A DNA stretch of 64,000 bases, taken from assembly GCA_028532985.1 (NCBI GenBank), contig JANCIK010000006.1:1364001-1428000 (forward strand). The letters are read 5' to 3'. The DNA comes from Stropharia rugosoannulata (taxonomy: Eukaryota > Basidiomycota > Agaricomycetes > Agaricales > Strophariaceae). A program made the translations under genes and the position numbers. This document shows, one piece after another, positions 12,701-25,400 of the stretch; position 1 is the first letter of the stretch, and the number at the start of each line of letters is the position of its first letter. A model generated the notes under the pieces. It was not told where the DNA came from. It was given only the letters and a program-made list of their open reading frames with translations, and did not search any database.

Positions 12701-14344
12701 TAGGCTGGGCGGCTGTGCGCCTTCGATGGCGCGGGCGCCCAGCAGCAGTAGCAGGCGGCACTTCTCCCTCCCCATTTTTCGCACTGTCGGTTCCAGGAGA
12801 TAATGAGCCCTTTCTCCGCGTGCTGCCCTCGCGTCGGGCGGGGGAGAGCGAAGAGGCGGGAGAGCTTGCTGACGTCGAGGGTGCGGACGGGCCAGAGGTT
12901 GTGGTAGTTGCTGAGGTGGACGATGATGATGACGATGCTGTCGATACGGACTGTGAGCGCGGCTGTTTCTTGGTGGTTCTGGGCGTAGCATTCGAAGCCG
13001 TGAGCGTAGAGTCGGTCGTACTGGAGGTGGCCGGATCTAGTGCGCCAGTGCCGGCAAGCGTCACAGTGGCGTTGCTCATGCTGCTGTGGCTACGGGGGGT
13101 GCGCATTTGGAGGACATCGTCATCATCGTCATCTTCCTCCTCCTCGTCTTCGTCGTCTTCCTGGATCACGCCGATCGCACGTTGTCCCCCCGGTTCGTCC
13201 TCTTCCGGGTTCGAACCCGAGTCTTCGTCAGAGTCGCTGCGAATGGCACGCGCACCTGATCCATCCCAGCCCTCATCCTCATCCTCCTCATCCAGATCTT
13301 CGTCCTCCTGGTCTTCGTCATATCTAGTAATAAAGCGCATCAGAAGTAACTCAGAACCACGCATATATGCTCACCCGTCATCGTCCACAAAGCCAGCTCC
13401 CTGGTTCCATGCGCCCATCGGGTCCATACCGACGTTGAAAAACCCAGACGCGTTCTTCTTCGGCTTCTCAATGGCGATACACTGCTCGACAAACGTGTTG
13501 AAGCTGATGTGCTTCTTCTTGGGCGGATTAGCCGTGGTAGAACCGGCGGCCGAGTCGGTGCCCGCCGGTGCATGGCCCGGAGGGTCTATGCGCGGGGGTG
13601 ACGAGGGTCGGAAGGCCCGGCTGGCGCCCCATCGGATGATATGGGTGTCGCTCTTGGTGTGTGGGAGTGGGGGTCGCTTCGCTGAGAGCTGGGCAGCGAG
13701 CTTGGCGGCGTGGGTGCCTGTGCCGGCAGCATCGGGCGAGCCAACGCTGTCGTGCTCATCGTCGGATTCTGGGGGTGAGAAGATGGGTGATGTGGGATTG
13801 GGGAAGTCGGAGGTGAGGAGCTCGCTGATGGAGCGGTGCTTGAGTATGGGTTTGGTCACTGGGGCCGAGGGCCGCGCTCGCGGGCGTGCGAGGTGCAGGC
13901 GGGAATGTGCGTCTGCGTTGGTGGGGGCATCGACGGAGTCGGGGACGGCTACTGGCTTGGGTGGTGGAGTCCACTCGACTGCGGTGTGCAGGGGGCCGTA
14001 GAGCCAGGTGACGTCCGAGTCCTTGAGCCTGGGAGGAGTGAGCAGCGGAACGGTGAAAGGGCTGGCGAGGACACATACCAGTTGAGGGTCTCTGGAGAGA
14101 CGGTCTTGAGCTTGTTGCGCTGCTTCCACCAGGTACGCCAGGAGGCGTTCTCGAGGCGGGCGCCGTTCGCGATCTCGTTCTTCTGGCGGGTCATGTTGCG
14201 CCAGGAGCGCCAGACATCTTCCTCCTGCCACTCATGGCTGAGGTAGTCGACCTGGCCGCGGGGGAGGGTGACGAGGGTGGAGTCGTCGGGGACGACGTTT
14301 GTGGAGACGGAGACGAGGAGGACGGGGAGATAGGCGGACGCCAT
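9800..14344 (-). CDS. Reg1-like PP1 regulatory subunit with AreA-GATA-like (DUF1752) domain
   Basis: Four exons, 14344-14079, 14028-13375, 13323-12181 and 12125-9800, encode about 1462 residues. The N-terminus has the fungal DUF1752 block (about residues 28-88: VDYLSHEWQEEDVWRSWRNM, then NGARLENASWRTW). Around residue 260 comes KKKHISFNTFVEQCIAIEKP, which contains an RVxF-type PP1 docking motif (KHISF) inside the conserved segment seen in yeast Reg1. An acidic stretch (DEDQEDEDLDEEDEDE), GY-rich patches and a long Ser/Pro-rich tail follow. In yeast, Reg1 brings Glc7 phosphatase to Snf1 kinase in glucose repression; the same role here is inference. The third intron offers CAG at about 12135, but only the TTAG at 12126 keeps frame. 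The tail is low complexity, so its exact extent is less certain than the N-terminal half. Confidence 0.8.
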
Positions 14345-15921
14345 TGGAGCTCGTCGTCGTCGTCCACTTCCAAAACTTACTTTACATCCACTGTCACGCA
14401 CGTCACAAAGACAACGGCCCGCGTCACACTGCCCCATGACACGGCGCCGCCCTTATCGCCTGTGTCCTTATCGAGCACGCCATCCACAGACCCCCTCCCG
14501 CCGCCACGGATCATCCACGCGCTCCGGACCATCATCCCCCCACCCTCCTGCGTCCCCTGCCCGCTGAAACCTGAGCGCTGGGGCCCCGGATCATGCTCAT
14601 CTGCACACCTGCGCCCGGCCAAGCCGCCGCTGCGCCCACGAAAAGGGTCGATCGCGGATCACTCTGTAATTTCAGCCCGACCTGCCATCTCTCTTGATCA
14701 ACGCAGCACCAAGGTCCGGTGCGTAGTTGCGTTGAAACTTCATTTTTTGCAATTATTCCTATGAATTACAAAGCTACGCGTGCGAGGCCAAGGACCCTTC
14801 ATTCCACCTTCCCAATTCGGCCATGGCCACTAGGTATACGGACCAACAACACGATAAGGGCCTGTGGGCGTGGGAAGCAGGAAAAGAGGAGAGGCGGCCC
14901 AAATCGGACCCGCTGGGTGGAGTGCGCGACTGTGACGTTTTTCGGCGACTCGAGCGCCCTAGAACACCCTCTACAGCAGTCCGTGGGCGTCGCGCACACG
15001 CCACTCCAACAAACGCCGACTTGAGAAGACTCGCACGTTGACCGACCTCTGCCCAACAAAACCATTATCGCCCCTAAGCTCTCCTCCTGTATTTTATCCA
15101 TGTTATCGACCGATATCCAGATAGCGACGGTCCCTGGCCCAGACCATGACAGTGGGCAACCGAGTAAGTACATACGGACATACGGTTACAAGCTGTAAAT
15201 GCTAAACGAAGCAAAAATAAAGGAACACTAAATGCTATGTACCCCTGCGCCACCCCCGCGCAGTGCGTCCTGACGCCCGGGCCCCAGGTAGGCGCTCCAT
15301 CTCCCGAGTCCCGAGACGTCGCGCATACAAGACACTACGCGACGCGACGTCAAAACAGGCTGCTGTTAGACATTGCGCGACACTGTCTCTGCTGACAGAC
15401 CGCGTCAAAAAAAAAAAAAATCAAACGCACACGAATCAGAGTCTACGTACATACACCCACAAGCTTGAAGCTTTGGCAGGCAGCGTCGGGCGTCGGGCGC
15501 GGGACCCGGAAAGCGACCGGAGACGGCGCTCGGAGAGACCCGGCATCAGTTGATTTTCAAATTAGCTATCGGCATGTCGGCACGCGTGGACAGACCCCCT
15601 CCACCCGCATTTTTCATTCGCCCGCCGTCCTAAGCGCGTCTGTGACTCGCGGTGAATGTCCAGCGGCGTCCACGCCAGACTCCACGGACCCTCACGCAAC
15701 TGACTAGTACTCAATGCAATTCATTTCATCCACCCCGCGTGTCGAAGTTGTCAATGTTGGCCGACGCGGCGATGTGTCGTACTGGGCAGCCACAGACGTC
15801 TAGCGCTCATATGTTCGGTGAAACGCCCAGGCAGCGCGTGACGCGCCCGTGAGAGCGCGCCATACATTCGCTACGGTGCTGCGCATTCCAAGCCCATTGG
15901 TTTACGCCGGAGCTTGGGGTG

Positions 15922-15989
15922 CACTAAGTATAAGACGCACTATGTCTAAGAGACGCCATTTATGTATAAGGCGCGCTATCTATAGTGCG
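15922..15989. repeat. Degenerate 16-18-bp tandem repeat, four units
   Basis: Units read CACTAAGTATAAGACG, CACTATGTCTAAGAGACG, CCATTTATGTATAAGGCG and CGCTATCTATAGTGCG. They share a CACTATGTATAAGRCG-like core with drift. The last unit contains the short palindrome CTATAG. Confidence 0.4.
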
Positions 15990-17803
15990 CGTGGGGAGAC
16001 TGACCCAGTGAGGTTAAGTTATGCAATTAGTGCGGGCGCGGAGCGGGAGGCCCCAGTATAGCTCGTCTAGCACGCGACGACGGCGGGGGACGCGTCATCA
16101 GGGTCTTGCCTGCTATGTATCCCGCCAGGAGTGCCACGCACCACGCTTCGCGCGCACTCTGTGCGCCGCCTCGTCGCAGCACACGCCAAGCAGCACTTCC
16201 ACGCGTTCCCAGCAGAGCCAGGCAGAGCCCACGCAGGCTCTCGAAATAGAGCGCGTCGGCCGGAGCATGAGCATGAGCTTGTCGAAGCGAGCAAGGATGA
16301 TCAAGCGGTGCTATTCATAGCCACCAGGCCCTCACAGCCGCCAGCTGAAAGCTCGGCATGGCTGCTGCTGCTGGAAAATACTTCCGCGCCGAGGCAGGTC
16401 AAATGCTGCAGATCAGCCGGAAAGGAAGTGCGTAGTCTGACTATGTGGAATGTAGTGTCCTTACACGCCCTACAGAATCCACCTAGGGCGGTCTGGCACG
16501 CTGGGATGATCAGTGTGTGGCACACATAGGTGCTTCACGGCGTGACAATATGGGGAGACAACGTTCACCAAGGGTACGTGGCCGGAACATAGAATCTGTG
16601 TGCCTCTGGTTTCTGGAGACCTATGTAATTACATATGGAAATTTTGCCTGATACAGCAAGTGGCGAGCGCCACAAGGCCGCCTATATTTCCAAAGCACAG
16701 TAGTCAAAGCCTCATCTACATCCTGATCTACGTTCACGATTCTCGCACATGTTCGTAATGTCAACATATCACATTACATCAGATCGCAAATGCAATGACA
16801 CGGGGTCGTCGTACATTCTCCGTTTCTCAAAATAACTCTGCCCCAGGAGTTCGAGATGAGATTTGACTAACAGCACGTATGAGTGTTGCGATACATGATA
16901 TGATGATGATATGATATTATTAGACGCCCGTGCGCGTCCGAAAGCCCGGCGGGCGACGAAAGGATCCAGAGCATGGGCACCGGAGGAGTAAGTAATGGAG
17001 CTCAGCACCCTTCCAGATCTAGTGCACCACATCCCTCAACCGAGAGGTTTGCGTTGGTGCAAGGGTCTCCAGCTGTGCTGTGCCGGATCATCTGTAATTT
17101 GGCAGCCTAAATGTGTGTGTCATTCCTCAATTACTATGCTTTGCCCGTGACTTCAAGTGTGTTGTTAAATGATGCGGTCTAGGTATGTATAGCTTCCATC
17201 CAGAAAAAGATACAACGGGCGCATCATATCATGACGCGCTGGGGCGGCTTAGCAAGTCTCTAGTGCAGAGTTCTCCGACTTAAGATTTCGGGAGGTACAC
17301 GGAGAATGATCGGGTTATAATGACATCTCATACTGTGCATTTCGAGGGTGCCACCCTCGTCTAACTCATAACGAGAGTATATGTAATACGGGGGACACCC
17401 CAGTGCTTATTGTGATGAGACGGAGCATACAAATCTAGTCACGGCGGGATAAGATCATTAACCAGTAAACGATCGCGGCTCATAAATCTGATGCACGAAC
17501 GTTCGCAGGCAATGAGCGTCGAATAGTGCACGATCAATCTAATCGCACGCTGCACGCACAAGTAGTATACTGTAGCTATAACTGACAAATGGCACGTACA
17601 CACGCACGTCGAACACCTAAACGCCTCCCTGTCCGAGTCCTTCCGGCTTCCCGTCTATGAAATTCGCCGCCTCTTCTCTTCTCAGCGGAGCTTTAGAACC
17701 CGTACATGCCTACATGAAACAACCGAAGGCGACACGCCCGGTAGGCTTTCAAACCCAGCCCCATCGTTCCAGGGTCCCATTCCCTTGTAAACGGCATCTG
17801 CAT

Positions 17804-18527
17804 TAGGGACGTTCAAAGTTGGCCGCAGCGCCACAGCAGCTGCGAGCTGCGACCACTGTGGGAAACGCGTAATAATGCCGGCCACGGCAGAGTCGCACTG
17901 CCACTGTTACGGGGTGTGACGCTGCGTGCCAAGTCGCGTTGACGTCGCGCATTTTCAGCGTCTTTTTGGCGTCTTTATATGTCTTGACTCTTTGCCTCCC
18001 AACTTTTGCTTTGGGCCTGATCCGCATAAATAGACAGCTAAGGTGCTAGTATGTAAAACTTTTATAAAGGAAATTTAAAAAAATTCTGGCACCAATCAGG
18101 CATTGATCTGGCACATCGTTCAACACAAGTTCAACATCCTAAGTTGCGTGTCCCTATGCGTATGGCTTCTCCGAGGCTTCTTAGCAGATGATGATAACAA
18201 TTGGCTGATGATATACCATGCTAATTACCTGCAGTAGCGCTGTAATTGCAATGTTTTATGGAACCTATCAAGCCCAACTGACCTTAAATTTGCCTCAAAT
18301 CTGCAGAAAGTGTACATGAATTTGAGGAATTTAGGACCTCGAATCTGCAAATTTTTATGTGTAAAACTTCCCCTATTTCCAACCTAGTATTTCGGCGTTC
18401 TACCAGGCCGTGCGTGATAGTGCGTGACATGCGTGCTGCCTCGCCGTGTCCGGCACCATGCCGCGTTTCCCACAGTGGTCGCAGCTCGCAGCTGCTGCGG
18501 CGCTGCGGCCAACTTTGAACGTCCCTA
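17804..18527. repeat. 66-bp inverted repeat with 592-bp spacer
   Basis: Bases 17804-17869 are the reverse complement of 18462-18527 with one mismatch in 66. Weaker similarity (TGCCGG.CACGGC) runs about 20 bases further into the spacer. No transposase frame lies between the arms. This could be a fold-back or MITE-like relic, or two unrelated insertions of one repeat in opposite orientation; no target duplication could be recognised because the outer flanks diverge gradually. Confidence 0.6.
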
Positions 18528-19575
18528 TTATGGGAGCCGGAGTTTACATACCAATACTAATACTATGTACATATGTAGTTGTGGCGCACCGGAGCCTTCA
18601 TCGACTCATGCATTTAATGGGGGGCACTTCATATTTTTTTCCTACCGGAGAAACGCCCGGGAAGGACGGGGAGTGGCTAGTGGAGATTCGCTGACACGCT
18701 GTGCGAGGTGAGGCTGCGCGAGGCGCGTGAAGTGTTCTCGATGCGTAAACATTCCCACACATGTCCGCCCTGCAGCTCCAACTGGAGTTCCAGAACAAAA
18801 ATAAGTAACACCACGGTGCGTGTGGACGTCCGCCTGAATGTGTCGACGTATGCTCTACGGGCTAATGAGGGAGTTAGCTTAGCCATTAGAGGTTCTATGG
18901 GATATTCTCTAAGGGCTTCATTTAATTAGGATATAACTTTCCTTTTCGAGCGTTGCCATTTCGAGAAATGTTGCGTGATTTGTGGTTTTAAGATTTCGTG
19001 CCGTCGGTCAACAAATATCTAGCCTGCGGATATCACAGACCAGCGATTACCTGAGATCCGGTTTACAGAAGCGCAAAAGCTTATAGTATCATATCCAATT
19101 CATCGGCCTACATTCAGCTGAATCTGAACGCCGAGTCATAGACAGTCAGATTGGGACTTAGTGAGTATTTAATATTCACTGGGAGTGGAGCCGTCAGCAA
19201 TGACAAGGCTCTGGGCGTGGTCTTGTACGGAAGGAACAGAAAGAACTTATATAGATACGCCACCTGCGGACAGGCAAACTTGTGCGCTTCGAACACCTTT
19301 TCATCGGAAAGGTTAGGAACGTATGGAACTCAGAAGCTCGAGGACACTGCGTGAGGATGGTCAGGGTACTCCTGGACCATCCCGGTCTCACCCGAGCGAA
19401 ACTGCATAAATGAATTACAAACCTTTGACTTGAAGTAGTTGAAACGCGTTGGAAGCGTACGATATCTGGCTAGGCCTATGGTCCGATAATTGACTGTATT
19501 TTTACCAATTGAGTACATTTGTAGAATTAGTAATCACACTTGCGACGATAGCTGTCAAGAAAAGAATGGTGGAAG

Positions 19576-21274
19576 TCATGCTGCTACTAGAGCCTCGCCT
19601 TCCCTGATATCTTGGTACTCGAACAGCAGCATCTGAACAGTTTCTAACCACCAACGGTTAGGCTCAGCATGTGGTAGTATTGTGGTTATCTTAAAGTCTT
19701 TAACCTTTGGAAAACAGTAGTCGATAAATCTTGAGACCTCGACGGCCCTGCGCATCTCTTCTACCAAGGATGCTAGGATAGTAGAATTTTTACCAAGGGC
19801 TGAGATACAGAGGGTCTGAAGCCTGTTCACCATTGGCAAGGGATTTTCCCTTTCTCTCTTCAGTGATTTGTCATCTAGTAAGCGGAGGTCAACACATATT
19901 TCGAGTTCTTCCAAGCGCTGACAATTAATTGAGATATGTTTCAAGCTGGCCAAGGACGGCTGCCCACGATCTTGTATGCAATAAGGGACTTGTAATATAC
20001 GAAGGTTCCTCCAACACCCATCCTTGTAGACTTCACGAATGATCTTGTCATTTATAGCAGCCAATACGCTAGGAGAGCACCTAAGAGCGTGCAGATGCTC
20101 GCACTCAGAGAAAGGTTGGATAAACCTTCCGGGAAGAACATCATCGTTGGTCGCTTCATATATACTATTGAATGGGTTTGTGGTCAATGAGAACTCTTCA
20201 AGGGTTGACTTGCTTATGCGGATGCATTCTGATATTGCTTGGGTGTAGGTTGTTGTAGGATTCGTGTCCGGAATCGTAAGCTCAATACTAGTTAGCGTCT
20301 TTGAATCATTGAAACACTGAAGTATGTTCAACATTTCCAGGGAAGCACTATCGAGAACTAATAAACGCAACGCAGGAAAGCCGGCGCATTCTGAATGATA
20401 ACTGTTGGGTTCAAAATTCCAATCACCTGGGGGGAGGATAAGGGCGAATTGTTCAAGATCGGGAAAACCACCCCATGATACAAAAGTTGATGACTTCAGG
20501 ATCCCAGTGAGCTGCAAGTTCAGAAAAAGGCTTTTCAGTTTTGAAAAACTAGCTATGATTGAGAACGGATGGTCCGTCAAATGCCCGTGTACGATTATTT
20601 CGCTGAGTTGTGAGCCCTTTTGGTGTAAAACTGCTAGGTACGAGGCGACATAATTTTCTGTGGATGTTTTTGCGGCTCCAGTGTCAATTGTAACTGATGT
20701 CAGAGATCTGGAGAGGGTAAGGAAAATGGTAGAATCAGCTGCAGCAATTTCCCCGATTTGAATGATATCAAGAGATAGAAGGTTTGGGAAGAGGATGTTC
20801 TCCAGAGTTAATAGATGATGAACTGCTTGTGGTGTAATATGCTCTGTGCCGGGAAACTTGAGATAAAGTTCTCGTATATGCTTGGAGTAGTGGAACACTC
20901 TGTTCTGGGATTCAAGTTTGATCATGCCACTGATTGTCTGAAAAAGTCGTCATGCACGGTCTATTGGGTATAATGCAGAACCTCACATATGAACCATTTA
21001 TGTTGACAAAAGAGGGTATCAAACGCAAGACAGGCATAATGGAGTTCAATTCTCTCCAAAGCAGCGCAATTGCTGGATTGAAAAAGGTCCTTGAAACAAG
21101 TGCTGCTGAGAAAAGATACCGTCTCCCTTTTTTCTTGTAATTGAATTCATCATGACTACTGCTTGCGGGGGCTGATAGCCACAGCAGGACAGAGTGGAGG
21201 ATATCTTCATGTTGAAAAATTGGGTGACAAACAATGTTGCCATAATAAGTTCGAGTAGCTCGAAGTTGGCTCAT
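19576..21274 (-). CDS. F-box/LRR-like protein, dispersed paralogue 4
   Basis: Exons 21274-20987 and 20937-19576, with a 49-nt intron at the same codon (after NGSY) as the tandem copies at 4-9 kb, encode 549 residues. The N-terminus reads IFQHEDILHSVLLWL (F-box-like) and AALVSRTFFNPAIALLWREL; the body keeps FLTLSRSLTSV and IREVYKDGCWRNLRILQVP, and the end keeps SRFIDYCFPKVKDFKI. It is clearly more diverged than copies 1-3 are from each other and lies in the opposite orientation 10 kb away. Function inferred as above. Confidence 0.8.
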
Positions 21275-22402
21275 GCGATAATTGCTAGGAAAGAGGTTGT
21301 TCGTCTGTTGTTATGCTGCAAGCCGGGATCACTTGTTCGTCGTCTGTAGAGGGCGTTTAGGTGACACTTCCGTTTTGTAAGAAGGTCAAACTTGGGCCAA
21401 ATAGTTTGGTCAAGAATTTATATTTTATAGGGAATGTGCAAGATCATCCGAATCGATTGATCCGTCAAGACACATGATCCTGCCTTAAAAAGTCAAGGAA
21501 GACGGTGACCGTACTTGTGGATTTTTCTGGAAGAACTTTTACATATCTTGATTTGGATCGCAGTGCCAGTGTCGGGGGAATTGGTAATTAGATATGTCAA
21601 TTGGAACCAAATTATTTGAACATCCCTAGAAATATTACAGTTTCGAAATTAACTGACAAGAGGCGACCAAGATATCAAAAACATTTCTCGTCCTAACGAG
21701 CAGAAAAAAAGCTAAGCGAACGTGTATCTAGCACTGTATTCTAATCAGCGTTATCCGCCCTAATTACTGGACCCCTTGGTTCTTGATGATAGTCGAACAA
21801 CAGTAGATTGATCCTACTTTCGAACTCGCTAAAATGTTTGATTTTTACCTTCTCCAGCCTAGGGAAACAATAATTGAGAAATCTGGAGACGCCGCTGACG
21901 GTCTCGTTTTCCAGAAAATCTTGTCTGTTGGTTTTGAGCTTGCAGCCATAAATGGTAAGCCCAAGGTGGTGAAGAGGGTGCACTATCACCGGCCCCTGTC
22001 TCTCTGCCTTCAGAGAGTCGTAGTTGTGTAGGTTGAAATCAATGCTAACGTCGAGAGCTCGAAGGCATACACACGGAGAGTGTATGTAGTAGAGAGACAG
22101 AGAGAGAGTGCATACTTTATAGTACATATTTTCTGCTGAAAATTCGATTGGAAGGTGACACGGAGTCTCTACTAGCTTATAAGATGTCAGATTAGATTAA
22201 ACTATACTTGAGCTGTCCAGCGGACAATACGACTTCAAATTGGCTTCTTGAAATTCAATTCAAAATATTGCCAGGCTCGGGGCGAGACGCGTCTTGCACG
22301 TGCTCCACTGCGGCAGTGGCGGCCTGATCTCGTCCTCATCTTACTATTCCACCTCTCTTCAACGACCTCCTCCGCCCCATTGCGGCAGACGCAATTCAAG
22401 TC
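21275..22402. other. Intergenic, divergent promoter region with F-box relic
   Basis: Lies between the divergent starts of F-box paralogue 4 and VPS9. Apart from the relic at 21741-22060 I see no coding signal. A GA-rich tract (AGAGAGACAGAGAGAGAG) sits near 22090. Confidence 0.45.
21741..22060 (-). pseudogene. Orphan C-terminal fragment of an F-box paralogue
   Basis: The minus strand reads SLKAERQGPVIVHPL, then VSRFLNYCFPRLEKVKI, matching the last 110 residues of the F-box family (SLKRERENP..., VSRFIDYCFPKVKDFKI in paralogue 4). No F-box, intron or leucine-rich body exists upstream, so only the 3' end of a former copy survives. Confidence 0.6.
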
Positions 22403-25400
22403 ATGTCTGACCGTCAGAATGGGCCGAAAATCAACCAGATATTCGAAGATGCAACCCCTATGCCTACTATACCAACCACATTGCCATCCTCGCCTAATCC
22501 TTGGTCAGATCCAACTCCACCAGCATCCGCAGATCCCACAACTGGGAAGGCCCGTCCGGATCCTCTCGAAACATTTGATCCATCGGTCTATGAGCAGCCT
22601 GTATTCGCGGGACCTCCACGAACGCCCTCAGACGCTGACTCCGAGCCTACTTCCGCAACTGCCATATCGGCAGCCAAGGAGCGCGAGGTGCTAGCCCAGT
22701 TTGACCCATTCGCAAGCTTCGAAGAAGCTTCAGCAAGAGAGGCTTGGGCCTCTGCCGAAGGACATTTGCCACAACCGCCTCCCGACTCCCCTCCAGATTC
22801 ACCTTCTTCGGATTCCCCTAACCCAAGGACGCCACAAAAGAAAGACACGCAGCTGCCGCCTGTACCGGCAAAGGATCTTTATCTGACCTCGCCGACCTCG
22901 CCCGTGAGCTCTAACCCCACCGACGCCGTCAACGCGGCCGCCCCCGCTGCCCTTACATCTCCCCCACCTGCGGCTGGACCCAGTTCATCTCCATTTCCGT
23001 CATTCGCAGCGCTTGCGCGCAGCTTTGCATTACCCCTGGCACGGCCTCGGCCGCAGTCAACAGATGCGGGTGCAAACCCTGTACCGTCACCCGCGACATT
23101 GTCGTCATTTGCGCAGCAGCAGCAGCAATCGTCTGAGGAGGGACGAGGACAGACTGGGGGAGGGAAATCACCTGCGAGCGGGAGTGGAACTGCGTCACCA
23201 GTACCTAGGACAGCGAGTACGGATGGAGGCTTCGACTTCCAAAAATTCTTGGATCAGATGAAGACGAAGAGTGCGGAGCCTGTGTCGAAATATCTGAGAT
23301 CGTGAGTCATTAATCGGTGTCTTTGCGATAATAACGTCAACTCTTTAAAGATTTCTGAGTAACTTTGCGAAACGAACGTTTACGGTAAACGATCAAGTCA
23401 AGATTATAAATGATTATCTTGTGGTATGCCCCCCCTCTATTTTATTCTTTAAAATATCTCCCAACTTTGTGCACCCGTAACTGATTAAATTTGAATAGTT
23501 CATCGCTGGACAAATGCGCCAGTGTGATGTTTGGCGCAGTTGCTCTGATGCTGAATTTGAGAATGCCATGGAGGGGATGGAGAAGCTTGTCATGAACAGG
23601 CTATATGATTTGTCTGTCTTCTCTGTCTTTCCGTGTAATTGATGATGCTGACTCAATTTTCGTCTTTGTCCCCGTAATTTTTGGACGCATCTGTCATATC
23701 CACACAGCACCTTTACACCGCAGCTAGCACGAGCCAACCCTCCCCGACCAATTACAACTGATGATTTAGAACGCGATCGTGTATTGGCTCAGCGCATCGC
23801 ACTGTTTGGTTGGCTTGAAGAAAAGCATTTAGATATACCAGAGGCAGAGGGAAGTAAAGGGTTTCTAATGTTTGCGGAACAAGGTATGTGCACTCTTACT
23901 CTCGATTCGGAATTATTTTTTGGGGACGCTCTATCTCTTTTTTATTTCTCCAAATCGGGGACCTTCACTTGTCTTTCTCTTTGTTCGGGGATGACTTGTG
24001 TAGACTGGGGAGATCGGTGGACGTGTCACTCATGTCATTTTTTCTTTGCGACTTGTAGAGTTGTTGAAGATAAACCACTACAAAGCGCCAAGGGACAAAC
24101 TAATTTGTATTTTAAACTGCTGCAAGGTCATCTTTGGTGCGTACTACTTCCTCAAAGATCTGGTGTAAGCGTATTGATGAATATATGCTATAGGCCTAAT
24201 ACGACATCTACACAAAGAGGAGGGCGCAGACTCATTCGTGCCAATACTAATATTTGTTGTGTTGAAGGCCAATCCGGAACACCTCTTGTCGAATGTGGAG
24301 TGCGTTGAATATGCTCTCGTCAACATAATTTTGTTTATGAAAAACTAATAGGTTCATCAACCGCTTCCGGAATCCAGAAAAACTTCAAAGTGAGGCGGGT
24401 TACTATCTGTCAAGTCTGGTGTGTCCCGATGGCATTTCTGAAGGCTTGTTACTCACAACAGAGACCCTCACAGATGGGCGCAGTATCATTTATAGAGTCG
24501 ATGGACCATACGTCGTTGTCAAATATCACCCAGGAAGAGTTTGAGAAGTACTATTATGCTCCCCAACGTCCCCCGTTGTCATCATTAATTTTCGCTTTAG
24601 AAACGTCGAAGAAGCTATCCAAGCGCTCCCGCCTTCTGAACCCCAGTCCCCTAACATTGCGTTCGCCGATTCAAAAATTCGGGGGATCCCCGGTTCTGCC
24701 TCTTCCATGCCTACCCCCCAGTCTCCCCGGGCAGGTGAAGAATCCGCACAACCCCTAGCACTCACCACTCCCAACCACGCCCCCGCGCCCCTCTCCCTGG
24801 GCGACGACGCCCGCCGCCTCCTCCAGCGCACAGGCGATACGATTTCCAAACCACTCAGCGCCATCGGGCGAATATTCTCAGAAGCACTTGACGGCGCGGA
24901 GGGAAAACTGGCGAACTTAGGCTCTGAGGGAAAGATGTCTTACCTACCTGGCCCGTTTGCGCCCTTCGAGCTGGGGAGGGAGGGGCGCGCCGAGCGCGAG
25001 GCGGCAGCAGCGCAAGCACAGCACGGTGCACCGGGTGGCAGTGCAGGCCCGGGGTCCGCGCCGGGATCCGCATCGAGCGTGTCTGGCGCGATGCCCACGC
25101 CACATTCGGCCGCGTCGAGCACGGGTACATGGGAGGGTCCACAGACGCCGTACGGGTCCGCTGGCCTGCCCGTGATACAGACGCCGTATAAACCTCGCGT
25201 GCGCCGCGGGCCTGGCGGGTCGGGGTTCGCGTCCCCAGGCGCGTCCCCGGGATGGGGACAGGAGGAAACGCCGTCACGCGGTGCGGGCCCGTACACTAAC
25301 CAAGCACTCGCGATGGGGCCCTCGCAGCCCATGTCTGCACCCGCACAGGGGTACGGGAATTATCCCCACCTCGCGCCGCCACGCGTGCAGGCGCTGAGCG

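Larger units (their letters stand above)
14345..19575. other. 5.2-kb region without supported genes
   Basis: The part nearest 14345 is the GC-rich upstream region of the Reg1-like gene. Open frames here are short and low-complexity or mirror each other on the two strands. It contains a degenerate tandem repeat (15922-15989) and a long inverted repeat (17804-17869 with 18462-18527), listed separately. From about 18050 to 18400 the sequence becomes AT-rich, in contrast to its flanks. Confidence 0.5.

Noticed and set aside
9744..14001. Long plus-strand frames (including 11201-12154 and 12349-14001) opposite the Reg1-like gene
   Set aside because: They are antisense shadows of a GC-rich low-complexity coding region; their products are Ser/Arg/Pro runs without domains, while the minus strand carries DUF1752 and a PP1 docking motif with clean splice phases.
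17682..17885. Minus frame with GMGPWNDGAGFE, similar to GAWNQGAGF of the Reg1-like protein
   Set aside because: The match is only about ten residues with no flanking similarity; probably chance.
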